DNA of 57,500 bases, from NCBI GenBank assembly GCA_963575745.1, contig CAUYUJ010016685.1, positions 106,045 to 163,544 of the forward strand, written 5' to 3'. Both the position numbers and the translations under genes were made by a program. Shown here piece after piece: positions 31,510-42,850 of this stretch. Position 1 is the stretch's first letter. Every line of letters begins with the position of its first letter. The stretch comes from Prorocentrum cordatum (Eukaryota; Sar; Dinophyceae; Prorocentrales; Prorocentraceae). Under the pieces are notes generated by a model. The model was given only the letters and a program-made list of their open reading frames with translations. It did not search any database and was not told the origin of the DNA.

Positions 31510-31802
31510 GAGTACAACGACGCAGCCAAGGACGCGTACGAGGCGAAGGTGATGGCGCACTGCCCAGGCTGCGGTCGCAGCTTCAAGGACGAGGCGACCC
31601 TGGCCAGGCACGCCAAGGCGTGCACGGGCAAGGGAGCCGCTGGAGCGCTGCAGGCGGCCCCGGCGGCCGAGGAACGGGCGAGGGAGGCCGTCGCAGCCGA
31701 CCGCGGCCGCACGGGTGCCAGGAGTCCGGCCCCTCCGCCCGCTGCTCCGCGCACGGTGGTGTGCTACATCTGCGGGCGAGAGTTCGGCACGTCCTCCATT
31801 CC
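31510..31802 (+). CDS. zinc-finger exon D1
   Basis: Third near-identical copy of B1 and C1, with the same acceptor (CCCGCCCAG), finger I, linker and first half of finger II. Its sequence is even closer to C1 than to B1, consistent with stepwise tandem duplication. Followed by CCGGGCCGGCC. Confidence 0.8.
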
Positions 31803-32033
31803 GGGCCGGCCGAGGCGGGCCGCGCTCGCCAGGGCCGGCGGGGCCCGCCGCACGAGGCCCACGGGTGCCAGGGAAGGCGTTCGAGAGTTCTTGGGGGGGG
31901 CATCGGGTCGCCACCCCCTTCGTCTCGGGCCCTCTCCCCCTCTCTTGGAGTGTGGCTCGGCCAGATGCCAGACCCCACGCGAGAAAACCCTCCGCCGGCG
32001 ACGGCTCGCGGACCGGCTGGACCGGCCCGGCCC

Positions 32034-32165
32034 TTCGGCATCCACGAGCCACAGTGCGCCAAGAAGTTTGTGGAGACAGAGGCGCAGAAGCCCGCGCACG
32101 AGCGGAAGCCGCTGCCGCAGCGGCCCGACGTGCAAGAGGGCGTCACCAGAGCGGACCCGCGGTGC
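32034..32165 (+). CDS. zinc-finger exon D2
   Basis: Third copy of B2. One substitution in the preceding stem region (CGGCTGGACCGGCCCGG instead of CGGCCGGACCGGCCCGG) leaves the pairing core intact. After the exon the duplicated unit stops at 32,181 and unrelated GA- and CAA-rich DNA begins, so the next finger I exon would be E1 at 46,761, an intron of about 14.6 kb. Confidence 0.78.
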
Positions 32166-32237
32166 CGAATGAGGGGGTCGGAGTGTACAGGGACAGAAGG
32201 GAGTGTCAAAGCTAAGGATGATAATAAGATAGGGAAA

Positions 32238-32324
32238 GAAGAGAGGGAGAGAGAGAGAGAGAGAGAGTGGTAATGATAATGGGAATGAGAAAGAGAGAGG
32301 GAGAGAGAGAGAGAGAGAGAGAAC

Positions 32325-32378
<54 letters not shown>

Positions 32379-32595
32379 ACACAACAACAAAAACAACAAC
32401 CACAACAACCACAACAACAACCACAACAACAACAACCACAACCACAACCACAACCACAACAACAACTGCAACAACACCAACAACTTCAACAACTCCAGCA
32501 ACAACCACTACAGCAACAGCAGCACCAACAACAACAACAATCACAGCAACATCATCAACAACAACAATACCAACAGCCAATACCAGCAACACACC
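32238..32595 (+). repeat. GA then CAA microsatellites
   Basis: GAGAGA runs at 32,238-32,320, then CAA triplets with ACA/CCA variants to about 32,595. The Val-, Thr- or Leu-rich frames are repeat artefacts. Confidence 0.95.
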
Positions 32596-32599
32596 TTTC

Positions 32600-33290
32600 A
32601 AGATTTGTCGATCTTACCTGCCCGCGTGCCACTGAACACGTATATCCCAAACCCTTGGTACCCGTTTTCTTCGCCTTCGATCGTACCCCTTTGTGGGTAT
32701 ATTTTCCTTACCTGCCGCGTGGAATTGGTGCAGCCCCTGCAACAGGGAAAGAGAGGACATATGGAAGGGGGCGGGAGAAGGACTGAAGACGGAATCAGCA
32801 GGAGGGGGGCTAGGAACAGAAAATACATGGCAGAATCAGACGGGCCTATCGGGTGGGTAGAGCCTAACGGGCTGGTCGGGAAGGCTGGCCCAAGCGGCCA
32901 GGTCGAACAAGCGGATTGCTGAAGCGTGAATATCGCATGAATCGTGAAGGGTGCTCGAGCGAAAGTGCGAATTCGAAGTAAATCTTAAAACGATGCACCA
33001 GCGAGAGCGTGATTCATGAATGTCGAGCGAGCGGCGTCTGAATAAGTTGTTCAGAAATCCCACGCGGGAGCGCGAACCCTGCTTAACTTGTACGGAGGTC
33101 CCTCGCGAGAGCGCGAGTTGGGAATACATGTTGAGGAAGTATTTGTCGGGAGAGGTTGTCGTTGTAAGCCGGGGGCCAGGGACACATTTTGGTGACCTTT
33201 CGTTTTCCCTTGTACTAAACAGGGTGCGGGCCCCGGGAGGAGTAGGTTAATTGTACAAGAGGGGGGGGGCTAAGCACGCAGTATTTTTTT
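32600..33290 (+). repeat. dispersed repeat R, copy 1
   Basis: Opens with GCGTGCCACTGAACACGTAT, has CAGACGGGCCTATCGGGTGG and GGCCAGGTCGAACAAGCGG, then ACTTGTACGGAGG, CGCGAGAGCGCGAG and closes GTACTAAACAGGGTGCGGGCCCC. Five other copies share the order. Confidence 0.8.
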
Positions 33291-33299
33291 AAGACAAAT

Positions 33300-33460
33300 G
33301 AGAATTCAACAACAACGACAGCAACAACGACAATGACAACAACAACGACAACGACGACAACGACAATGGCAACGACAACGACAACGACATCGACGACATT
33401 AACAACATGAAACACCGTTCACATCAGCAACAGCAGCAGCAACACACTGAACAACAAGTA
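33300..33460 (+). repeat. CAA/CGACAA microsatellite
   Basis: ACAACGACAACGACAAC-like array directly before repeat R copy 2. Confidence 0.9.
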
Positions 33461-33465
33461 TTTTA

Positions 33466-34130
33466 AGACTGATCATTCTTATCTGATCGCGTGCCGTTCA
33501 AAACGTATATCCCAAACCCTCGATACTTGCCCGTTTCGTCTACGGTCGTGCGCTCTCAGTGGTATATCTTTCATACCTGCAACGTGTATTTCGTCCACCC
33601 CTCAAGGCAGGGGAAGCGAGGACGGATTGAAGGAACGGACAACGGAGAGGGAGGAGGATGGAGGACGAGAGAAAGAGTAGCAGGAGGGAGGCCAGGAGCA
33701 GCAAACACACGGCAGAACCAGACGGGAATATCGGGCGGGCAGACCCTAACGGGCGGGTCGGCGGGAAGGCGGGCGGGCCCACGCGGCCAGGTCGAGCCGG
33801 CGGGTTGCTGACGCGTGCGTCCTGCATGAATCGCGAGGAAGTCTCGAGAGATAGCGCGGTTCCCCAATGAATATCGAGAAATCCGCAGTGAGAGCGCGAT
33901 TCCTGAGTATCAGGGGCGCGGCGTCTGAATAGATTGTTAAGGCATCCCACGCGGGGCGCGGAACGCGATTTGGGAAGACATGGTGAGGAAGTATTCGGCG
34001 GAAGCCGTTGTTGTTGTAAGCCAGGGGCCAGGGACACAGTTTGGCGACCCCACGTTGCCCTTTGTAAAAAAACAGGGTGCGAGCTCCAGAAGAAGATTTC
34101 CATTGAAACAAATACAACGGTTAACCCGAG
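33466..34130 (+). repeat. dispersed repeat R, copy 2
   Basis: GCGTGCCGTTCAAAACGTAT, CAGACGGGAATATCGGGCGG, GAGGAAGTCTCGAGAGATAG, then TTTGTAAAAAAACAGGGTGC at the end. Confidence 0.8.
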
Positions 34131-34235
34131 GAAGCAATTAAGAACCCCCCCCCCTCCGGCGAAACTATATCCCCCCGCACCTGGAAGCGTTACTCCGGCA
34201 CCTGCGGCTAGGAGGAGGAGGAGGAAGCACATCGC

Positions 34236-35690
34236 CTGAGACATCCTCGCATTTCTTAATAGAATTTGCCAAATCGCTTGAGACATCCTCACATTTCTTA
34301 ATAGACTTGGCCAAATCGCCTAAGACATCCTCATGTTTCTTAGCAGAATTGGCCAAATCGCCTGAGACATCCTCACACTTCGTACGAGAATTGGCCAAAT
34401 AGCTTGAGACATCCTCACATTTCTTACGAACATTTGCCAAATCGTTTGAGAAATCCTCACATATCTTAATACAATTGCCCAAATCGCCTGAGACATCAAC
34501 GCATTTCTTAATAGGATTTGCCAATTCGCTTGAGACGTCGTCGCATTTCCAAATAGAACTTGCCAAATTGCTTGAGACACCCTCACTTTTCTTAATCGAA
34601 TTTGCCAAATCGCCTGAGACGTCCTCACATGTCTTAATAGGATTTGCTAAATCGCTTCAGACATCCTCACATATCTTAATAGAATTGGCCAAATTGCTTC
34701 AGAGATCCTCATATTCCTAAATAGAATTGGCAAAATCGCTTGAGGCATCCTCACATTTCTTATTACAATTGGCCACCTCGCTTGAGACATCCTTACACTT
34801 CTTAGTAGAATCACTTAAATCGCTTGAGACATCCTCACATTTCTTAACAGAATGTGCCACATCGCTTGAGACATCCTCACATTGCTTAATCATTCTCCTC
34901 CTCCTTCCCTTTCTCCCTCCTTCCCCCCCAGCTCGCCTTTTCACAGTCCTGGCAATATTAGGGCAACCGTTCAGTGCTCAGGACAGTTCCTGCCTGTGCC
35001 TGCCGCCCTTTCAGGGCTCAAGCGTTCAGTTTTCAGATAGGATTGGCCAAATCGATAGAGGCGTCCTCGCATTTCCAAATAGAACTTGCCAGATTGCCCG
35101 AGACATCCTCGCAATTGCCAAATCACTTGAGACATCCTCACATTTCTTAACAGACTTGGCCAATTCGCCTTGGACAGCCTTACACTTCTTATTAGAATTC
35201 GCAACATCGCCTGAGACATCCTCGCAATTATTATCAGCATTTGCCAAATCGCCTGAGACATCCTCGTTTCTTGACAGACTTGGCCAAATCGCCTGATACA
35301 TCCTTACATTTCTTAGTAATGTTGGCAACATTTCATCCGACATTCTCATATTCTTGAGTAGAGTTTGCCACATCGCGTGAGACATACTCACATGTCTTAG
35401 CAGAATTAGCCAAATGGCATGAGACATCCTCATAATTCTAACTAGAATTGGCCAACTCGCCTGAGCCATCCTCGCATTTCTTTGTAGAATTGACCAAATC
35501 GCCTGAGACAGCCTTACACTTCTTAATATAATTAACTAGCCAAATCGACTGAGACATCCTCACATGTCTTATCAGACTTGGCCAAATCGCTTCAGGCATC
35601 CTCACAGTTCTTAATAGAATTTGCCAAATCGCTGGAGACATCTTACAGTTTTATAAGCATTTGCCAAATCGCCTGAGACGGGCTCGCAAT
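34236..35690 (-). repeat. 42-bp minisatellite
   Basis: About thirty degenerate units of GCCAAATCGCCTGAGACATC followed by CTCACATTTCTTAATAGAAT, interrupted near 34,890-35,040. The unit is a multiple of three, so minus-strand frames repeat a 14-residue motif (KKCEDVSSDLANSI) for up to 147 codons. Further units lie at 37.02-37.11, 37.40-37.66 and 38.07-38.22 kb. Frame shifts and stops between units argue against a translated gene. Confidence 0.9.
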
Positions 35691-35714
35691 TCTTTTGAGA
35701 AAATTTGCCTATTC

Positions 35715-35800
35715 GTCTACTCGTACTCGTACTCCTATTCGTATTCCTACTCCTACTCCTATATCCTTATTCCTTATTAGAATATACTCCTACTCCCCCC
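35715..35800 (+). repeat. CTACTC/CTCCTA microsatellite
   Basis: TACTCGTACTCCTATTCG-like hexamers. A related block is at 36,598-36,660. Confidence 0.85.
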
Positions 35801-35914
35801 TCAGGCCGGCGGATAGCGGGCGCATCCGGGTGGTCCCATCCTAACCTGTAAAAAACAATACAAAATCAACATGTTTCTTATTTTTTCCTCTCGACATGGA
35901 CGTCCTGTCGTCCA

Positions 35915-36095
35915 CGGCGATAATCCATTGCAAAAAATACCACAAAGAGCACACGCGCGCGTTCATGTCAGAATCCTACCGAACACCGTGTGTCTGCAAG
36001 CATTTCAACATAAAAACATCAAAAACCCAATGCTTTTTTTTTCACAAAAAAATTGTACAAATTTCCCGCCCGGGCTCTCTTGCTGAAATCATAGG
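35915..36095 (+). repeat. dispersed repeat L, copy 1
   Basis: TTGCAAAAAATACCACAAAG, TTCATGTCAGAATCCTACCG and TTTCAACATAAAAACATC. Copy 2 follows 265 bp later; a diverged copy 3 is at 43.91 kb. Confidence 0.8.
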
Positions 36096-36184
36096 AAAAC
36101 CATAGGAATCTTAAGAATTCTGTCAAATCCAGCGATTTCACGTCATCGCGCGGTGCATTCGCGATGCTCTGTCATGCACCCAGG

Positions 36185-36325
36185 CCGCGAATCCTGTGCA
36201 AAAAATATTACAAAGAGCACACTCGCGCGTTCATGTCAGAATCCTACCGAATACAGTGTTTTTGCAAGCATTTCAACATAAAAACATCAAAAACCCAATG
36301 CTTTTTCACAAAAATGCTTTGGGGT
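36185..36325 (+). repeat. dispersed repeat L, copy 2
   Basis: Same order of words as copy 1 (GTGCAAAAAATATTACAAAG, TTCAACATAAAAACATCAAA). Confidence 0.8.
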
Positions 36326-37180
36326 GTCCTGTCAGACCGTCGGGCTTCCTCCGGCCACCTCTGGCTTCCTGCGGTGTACCGGGCCATTCTCGACTCGTCT
36401 GGCAATGCGTGCGCGGCATTCAACACGCGCTCGCCAGTTCCCGTCGGCAACCGCCATCGCGGCCGCATCAGCTGTACCAAACCGGCTGGCCGGTGTGACT
36501 TCGGCCCCCAGTTGTGCCAGCTTTGCTTCTTATGTTGTGGGAGGGCGGGTGGGACTGGGCATGCCATGCTTGACTCGCTCGAGCTGGCTAGCTTGACTCC
36601 TACTCCTACTCCAACTCCTCCCCCCTTTCCTCCTACTCCTACTCCAACTCTTACTTCTATGAAGGGAACCGCACGACTCCTTCGCGGCCGAGGGAGCCTC
36701 AGAATAATCCCAGATGGCCGAGAGATTCCAGAATCATCCAAGACGGTCCAAGACGTATCGCAAGGGGTTATCATAGCAGGGCCCTGGGGATGCCTTCCGC
36801 CAGTGGCCCGTCGCCTTCCCTCAGTGGCCAGGGCCTTTCAGGGCCCAGGGAACTCTTATTATCAGAGGCCTTCGGCCGATCCGCCTGACCTCCTCCCCCA
36901 TCGGGGTCCAGGGCCTCTCAGGGCCCAGGAAGCTCTTATTCTCAGAGGCCTTCGGAGGCAGTGCTGGCAGGAATTCAGAAAGAAGCAGTGGCGCCTCTAT
37001 ATTTGTTGTAGAATTGGCCACGTCGCTTAAGACATCTTCGCATTTCTTATTAGAATTGGCAAACTCGCCTGAGACATCCTCGCATTTCTGAATGAAATTT
37101 GCCAAATCGGTTGAAACATCAATTGTTCCTTGGGCCTCTCAGCCATGTCATGGATGTCAGGAGTAACTATCTACCATTGG
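36326..37180. other. no gene seen
   Basis: Includes the CTCCTACTC block at 36,598-36,660, a short duplication of AGGCCTTCGG and CAGGGCC motifs at 36,840-36,955, and three 42-bp minisatellite units at 37,020-37,110. Confidence 0.45.
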
Positions 37181-37660
37181 TGTCTTCCGACGATTACGGC
37201 GACGACGAGCACGACCTGGCTCTCGCACGGATATTGTTTTTGGCCGGGTGCTAAGATAACGCCACGGTGCGGGGTGGGGGCGGTACCCTCGGGTGGACCA
37301 CCCCCTACGACGGCCGAAAAAAAATGCATTTCTCTAAAAGATTGCCAATAGAAATTTCATCGGAAAAAAACAAGCAGATCAGAACAAAGCGTAGAGAAGG
37401 AAGAAGAAATCGCTTGAAACATCTTCACACATCTTAGTAACATGTCACACATCGCCTGATACATCCTCACACTTCTTAGTAGAATTTGCCAAATCGCTTG
37501 AGACATCCTCACACTGCTTAACAGAATTCTCGAAATCGCCTGAGCACCCTCACATTTCTTATTCGAATGGGCCAAATCGCTGGAGACATCCTCACATGTT
37601 TTAATAGAACTGGCCAAATCCCTTGAGACATCCTCACATGTTTCCTTCGTCTTCGTTCGT
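37181..37660 (+). repeat. repeat M copy 1 with 42-bp minisatellite units
   Basis: CGACGACGAGCACGACCTGG, GGGTGCTAAGATAACGCCAC and CTCGGGTGGACCACCCCC..CGACGGCCG, about 215 bp, then several 42-bp units. Repeated as a composite at 37.85-38.22 kb. Confidence 0.85.
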
Positions 37661-37849
37661 ATATTCGTTCGTTTTAGTCGCATCCTCATTCGTAGTCTGT
37701 GAGGGTCGCTGCTTTGTTCGGAGTGCCTCGATTCCATGAAGATCATGAGGAAAACGATGTTTATTATTTGTATTCTTACAATCAGTCGTATCCTGCTTCT
37801 CATTAGTCGTATGTTTTGTTCTTTTCTGCTTCTTATTCTTCTTATCTTC

Positions 37850-38220
37850 GTTCGTATCTTCGTATCTTCGGCGACGACGAGCACGATCTGGCTGTCACAC
37901 GGATATTTTTTTTTCCGGGTGCTAAGATAACGCCACGGTGCGGGATGGGGGCGATACCCTCGGGTGGACCACCCCCGACGACGGCCGAAAAAAACGCATT
38001 TCCCCAAAGGATTTTCAATCGAAGCTTCATCGGAAAACCAAGCGGGTTAGAACAAAGAGTAGAGAAGGAAGAAGACATCGCTTGAAACATCCTCACACAT
38101 CTTAGTAAAATGGCACAAATTGCCTGATACATCCTCACGCTTCTTCTTAGAATTCGCCAAATAGGTTGGGACATCCTCACATTGCTTAACAAAATTGTCC
38201 AACTCGCCTGAGCACCCTCA
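37850..38220 (+). repeat. repeat M copy 2 with 42-bp minisatellite units
   Basis: Same composite as 37.18-37.66 kb, with few differences and fewer 42-bp units. Confidence 0.85.
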
Positions 38221-38620
38221 CAAATCGCCTAGCATCACGGTAACAGTAGCATCACGGTAGCAGTAACAGTATCATCACACCATCAGGTTTCATCGTCATT
38301 ACGGTAGCAGTAACAGTTACGATGTCAGCAGTACCTGTGGCACTCGCCTTTTTCTTATTATTGTTCTTGTTCGTTTTTTTTCATTCGTATTCTTATTATG
38401 ATTACAATTCCAATTGGGATGCCATCCGAGGCGGGACGCAGGAACTAGATACTTTCTTTTCAAGTGCGCGGTGCTAATTATATCGTTCGGCGAAAACCCC
38501 CAGACTAAGTATTCAATTACGGGGCGGTGATAATGATAACCCCGGGGGGATCCTGAATCGTTTCATGAGTTTTCCGGAGAGGCGACCAACGATAACTACT
38601 CTTGCGAAGTGAGAATCGAC
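38221..38620. other. no gene seen
   Basis: Contains CACGGTAGCAGTAACAGT direct repeats at 38,230-38,325; otherwise AT-richer DNA without a recognisable gene. Confidence 0.45.
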
Positions 38621-38934
38621 ACACACACACACCAAACAACAATGACGTTCGCAGCGTCAACAGCAACACGAAACACGCCAACAGCAACGGGAATCACCAC
38701 AACCATAACCACAACCACGACCACACCACCAACAACAACAACCACAACAATAGTAGCATAAGCAGCTGCTGCAGTAGCGGCGGCAACAACAACAACATAA
38801 CCAACAACAGCAGCAGCACTAACAACACCAACAACAGCAACAACATCAATTCATACAACAACAGCAACAACAACATTGCCAACAACAGCAACACCATTAA
38901 CACACACGCCATCAACAGCAACGGCAATCATGTT
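38621..38934 (+). repeat. CAA-type microsatellite
   Basis: AACAGCAACA and CAACCACAAC mixtures running into repeat R copy 3. Confidence 0.9.
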
Positions 38935-39575
38935 GAGACGGTTCACTGTTATCTGCCCGCGTGCCATCCAGCACCTATACCCCAAACGTTCGATACACCT
39001 CTCTTGCATGTCACGAACACACACACACACATTCGTCTTCTTTCGTGTCCCCCTTTAAGGCATATCTTCCCTACCTGCCGCGCGTAGTTGGCGCAGCCGC
39101 TAATCAAAGCAGGGGAAGGGGGAAGTTAGGAGCAGGAGTACAAACGGCAGAACCAGACGGGCGGGCCGGGCGGGCAGGCCCTGACGGCCAGGTCGGGCGG
39201 TTGTGCCCCACACGGCCAGGTCGAGCGGGCGGGCCGATGAAGCGTCAATCCAATAGGAATCGCAACGAGGTTTGGAGCGATAGCGCGATCCCCAAGTGAA
39301 TCGCGAGCGATAGCGTCTCTCCTGGGTCTGGGGGGCACGGCGCCGCAGTGCGCTGAGGAAGTACCTCGCGAGAGCGCGATGCCTGTATACATTCTGAGAA
39401 AGTCCCGCGCGAGAGCGCGGACGTGAAAGACATTGTGAGGAAATAGCAGGTTGGAGCCGCTGCTGTTGCAAACCAAGGGTCAACATTATAGCTTGAGGAT
39501 TATTTGTTTGTAAAACAACAAAAAACGGGTGTGAGCCCCAGGAAGGGCATTTGCATTGAGAAACAGAATGTGCAC
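38935..39575 (+). repeat. dispersed repeat R, copy 3
   Basis: GCGTGCCATCCAGCACCTAT, CAGACGGGCGGGCCGGGCGG, CTCGCGAGAGCGCGATGCCT and GTTGCAAACCAAGGGTCAAC. Confidence 0.8.
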
Positions 39576-39611
39576 CAGGCAGGGGGCGATCAACAACAGT
39601 CATGATGCAGT

Positions 39612-39888
39612 AATGAGAATGCAACAACAACACCAACAATAACAACACAAACAATACCAACACCAACACGCACAACAACGACAACAACACCAAACACCAA
39701 ACCAACAACAACAACAACAACAGCAACAGCACCAGCTACAACAACAACAGCAGCAACAACAAAAGCAACAACACCAACGTCAACAAACACAACATCAATT
39801 CCAACAACCATACGACCGCCATCAATAACACCGAGAACAACAGCAACGCAGCAGCAACAATGACAACAACATCAGCAGCAGTCATGTT
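39612..39888 (+). repeat. CAA-type microsatellite
   Basis: CAACAACACCAACAATAAC-like array joining R copies 3 and 4. Confidence 0.9.
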
Positions 39889-40320
39889 CAGACTGTTCGC
39901 TCTCATCTGCTCGTGTGCCACCCAACACGTGTATCCGTAACCCTCGGTGCCCGCCCTCTTCGTCTTCGAACGTGCCTCCCTTGGAGGCATCTCTTCCCTA
40001 CGTGCTGCGTGTAGTTGGCGCTGCCGCTAAAACAGGGGAAGGAAGGGAGGAGGGAAGAGACGCGAGAGAGGGAGACAGGTGGAGCACGAGAGAGATTTGC
40101 AGGAGGGGAGTTAGGAGCAGGAGCACAAGCGGCATAACCAGACGGCCAGGTCGGGCGGGCGGGCCCACACGGCCAGGTCGAACGGGCGGGCCGCTGAAGC
40201 GTCAATCCAATAGGAATCGCAACGAAGCTTCGAGCGACAGCGCGATTCCCAAGTAGATGGGGAGCGATCGCGTGATTTCGGAGTCTAGCGGGCACGGCGC
40301 CGCAATAAGTTGCAAGGACG
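39889..40320 (+). repeat. dispersed repeat R, copy 4, 3' part missing
   Basis: CGTGTGCCACCCAACACGTG, CAGACGGCCAGGTCGGGCGG and GCGATTCCCAAGTAGATGGG. The closing part seen in the other copies is replaced from about 40,320. Confidence 0.75.
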
Positions 40321-40429
40321 TACCACGCGAGGGTGCTCCCCGAACATGGATCCCAATACGGAAAGGCGTCTTCAGAGGTCTCCTGGGCCCCCCTGGGCTT
40401 AGTGGGCCCTGGAAACGACAGCGCCGTAT

Positions 40430-40605
40430 TTTTACCAGTTCCGTTTTGCAGTTTTTTTGCCGGTTCCGATGCCGTTGTTTGATTGGTTCCGTCGCCGTTT
40501 TTTGACCTGTTCCGGTTCCCGTTCCAATCCTGGAGCCGTTTTTTTGCCGTTTCCGGTCGCCGTTTTTTTTTGCCGTTTCCATTTTCAAGGGACATTTTTT
40601 TGGAA
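40430..40605 (+). repeat. CCGTTTTTTTGCCGTTTCCG tandem repeat
   Basis: Degenerate 20-30-bp units of a T-run framed by CCG and TTCCGG, within a larger imperfect inverted repeat (CTGGAAACGACAGCG versus CTGCCGTTTCCGGG). Confidence 0.75.
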
Positions 40606-40849
40606 ACAGTGAAAAAACGTCCCTGCCGTTTCCGGGGCCAACAAAGCCCTTGGGAGAGAGAGGAAGGGCTGAAAGGCGTTCCTTGAACACGTATCCCGAT
40701 ACAGAGTGTCTCTTGGGGCCTCCTGGGGGGGGAGGGCCGCCAACCGCTCCCCGAACAGATATCCCGGAAGCGTTTCCAGGGGCTTTTGGGGGCATTCGCA
40801 AGTAAGGGCAATCTTGATCTGACGAATTCCCTGTGTTGCTAAAAAGCGA

Positions 40850-41375
40850 GACAGTCTAAAGCGAAACGGCCGTTCTGACATCTGCGAGCAGCACCAAGAA
40901 TGTTCTGAAGCACCCCCTTGTGGTGCTGAAGTGTTAATTCGTCTGAAGCGAAAAGGCCGCTCTGGCATCCGCAGGTAGGAGCAACCCTTGCAGTGCAAAG
41001 TTTCGAGCAAGTCTCAAGCGAAACGGCCGTTCCTCAAGTGGAACGGTCGTTTTAGCATCCGTGAGTGGCAGCGAGAATCCTCTGAAGGACCCTCCTGTGG
41101 TGCTGACATGCGAGGATGCTTCAAGCGAAAAGGCCGTTCTTGCATCCACGAGTAGCAGCAGTTTTGAAGGACCCCCCTTGTAATGCTAAAGTACGAGCAG
41201 GACTCTAGCGAAACGGCCATTCCGGCATCCGCGAGTAGTAGCAATAATGTTTTGAAAGATTTTTCGTGGTGCTGAAGCGCGAAGAAGTCTCAAGCGAAAA
41301 GGCCGTTCCTGCACCCCCTTGTCGTGCTAAACTGGGAGGAGGTCTCAATCGAAACGGCCGTATTGCTAAATTGCG
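40850..41375 (-). repeat. roughly 110-bp tandem repeat
   Basis: Five or so degenerate units with AAGCGAAACGGCCGTTCT, GCATCCGCGAGTAG.AGCA and GTGGTGCTGA. Minus-strand frames such as ERPFRLRHPR reflect the repeat. Confidence 0.8.
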
Positions 41376-41553
41376 AGGAGGTCTCGGGCGAGAGCGCCCT
41401 TCCTGAGATTTGCGCCATCTCTGGCCAGGGCCTCTCGGAGTACATTGTGAGGAAGTACCGCACGGGAGCGTTGTTGTTGTTGTTGCTCCCCATATCCAAA
41501 GTGGGGTTCTTGTTTTCTCTGCACACGCCGCGCAGGATCTCACCCCCCCCCTT

Positions 41554-41569
<16 letters not shown>

Positions 41570-41586
<17 letters not shown>

Positions 41587-42000
41587 TCACCATCATCACC
41601 ATCATCATTACCATCAGCCACCATCATCGTCATCACACGCACACGCTCATCATCATTACCATCATCATCACCACCAACCACCATCACCGTCATCACTACT
41701 CATCATCATAATCCTTCATCATTACTCATCATCATAATCCTCATCATCATCATCGTCACCATCACCACCACTCGATCACCCACTCACTCACTCAATTACT
41801 CACTCATCCTCAGTAGGCTTCGAAGGCAGTGGTCCTCCGACGGTAGGACCGCCGCCACTCAACATCATCGTCACCATCTCCATCATAATCTCTCGACCAC
41901 ACACTCAGTGGCCATCATGATCATCATTAGCATCAGCATCACTCATTCATCACACACACTCATCATCATCATCATCATCATCATTCACTCACTCATTTCG
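41570..42000 (+). repeat. CAT/CACTCA microsatellite
   Basis: ACACACACTCA at the start, then CATCATCATCAC and CACTCACTCA variants for about 430 bp. Confidence 0.9.
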
Positions 42001-42021
42001 TCATCACTCACACCCTGGCTT

Positions 42022-42545
42022 GGATTTGGAGGTCGTATCAGGCGGGAGCCTCGTCTGTGAGTGAAGTGTGAGGAAGTCTCAGGCGGGAGCCCCTCCCTAT
42101 GGGGCCCGCACCTCATGTTTCTAATCCGAGGCGGGCCATTCGAAACGTGTAACTGTCGTCACTTTTGGGCCCCTGTGGCGAGAATCTGGAGGTAGTATCA
42201 GGCGGAAGCCTCGTCTGTGAGTGAATTGTGAGGAAGTCTCAGGCGGGAGCCCCTCCCTATGGGGCCCGCACCTCATGTTTCTAATCCGAGGCGGGTCATT
42301 CGAAACGTGTAATTGTCGTAACTTGGGGGCCTTTGCGGCGAGAATCTGGAGGAAATATCAAGCGGGAGCGTCGTCTGTGAGTGAATTGTGACGAAGTCTC
42401 AGGCGGGAAACCTCTCCCTTTGGGGCCCGCACCTCACGTTTCTAATCCGAGGCGGGTCATTCGAAACGTGTAACTGTCGTCACTTTTGGCCTCCGGAGGG
42501 CTTGAATAAGGAGGATGTGTCAGGCGGGAGCCTCGTCTGTGAGTC
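42022..42545 (+). repeat. 160-bp tandem repeat, 3.2 copies
   Basis: TCAGGCGGGAGCCTCGTCTG recurs near 42,039, 42,199, 42,360 and 42,521. Each unit includes CTAATCCGAGGCGGG and CATTCGAAACGTGTAA. Confidence 0.92.
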
Positions 42546-42589
42546 CCCGCGCTGAGCTAGCTCGAAGCATGCGAGCTTGAGCTGGGGCG

Positions 42590-42619
42590 CAGGAGGAGGA
42601 GGAGGAGGAGGAGGAGGAG

Positions 42620-42672
<53 letters not shown>

Positions 42673-42680
42673 ACAGGAAT
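42590..42680 (+). repeat. GGA and GACGAG microsatellite
   Basis: GGAGGAGGA changing to GACGAGGACGAG hexamers. Confidence 0.95.
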
Positions 42681-42696
42681 TGAGGAGGACGACGGC

Positions 42697-42838
42697 GGCC
42701 AGGCGCAGGGAGAAACCCTTGCGTCCGGGCCGGGGGTGGTAACCCATCTTCGGCCGAAACGGCGGCCGGGCGCAGGGGGAAACCCTTGCGTCCGGGCCGG
42801 GGGTGGTAACCCATCCTCGGCCGAATCGGGGGCAGGGG
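42697..42838 (+). repeat. 70-bp tandem repeat, two copies
   Basis: GAAACCCTTGCGTCCGGGCC and GGGTGGTAACCCATC.TCGGC appear twice. Confidence 0.9.
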
Positions 42839-42850
42839 TAACCCCTGACG

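Larger units (their letters stand above)
27332..32181 (+). repeat. recent tandem triplication of a zinc-finger unit
   Basis: Three head-to-tail units start at 27,332, 29,426 and 31,510. Units 2 and 3 are offset by 2,084 bp and look almost identical where compared, non-coding parts included. Unit 1 carries a 10-bp insertion in the finger II intron near 27,778 (AGAAAACCCTCGG versus GGCTCGG), making its offset 2,094 there, and its upstream 200 bp is only related. Unit 3 breaks off at 32,181, where GGGGGTCGGA continues into GTGTACAGGG instead of AGGATTCTG. Each unit also holds a GGCCTCTTGGG block and paired GAGGCACCCTCAGCGGGAAG motifs. Confidence 0.95.

Noticed and set aside
34236-35690. KKCEDVSSDLANSI repeat protein on the minus strand
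   Set aside because: Units shift frame and stop repeatedly; reported as a minisatellite and kept only as a low-interest note.
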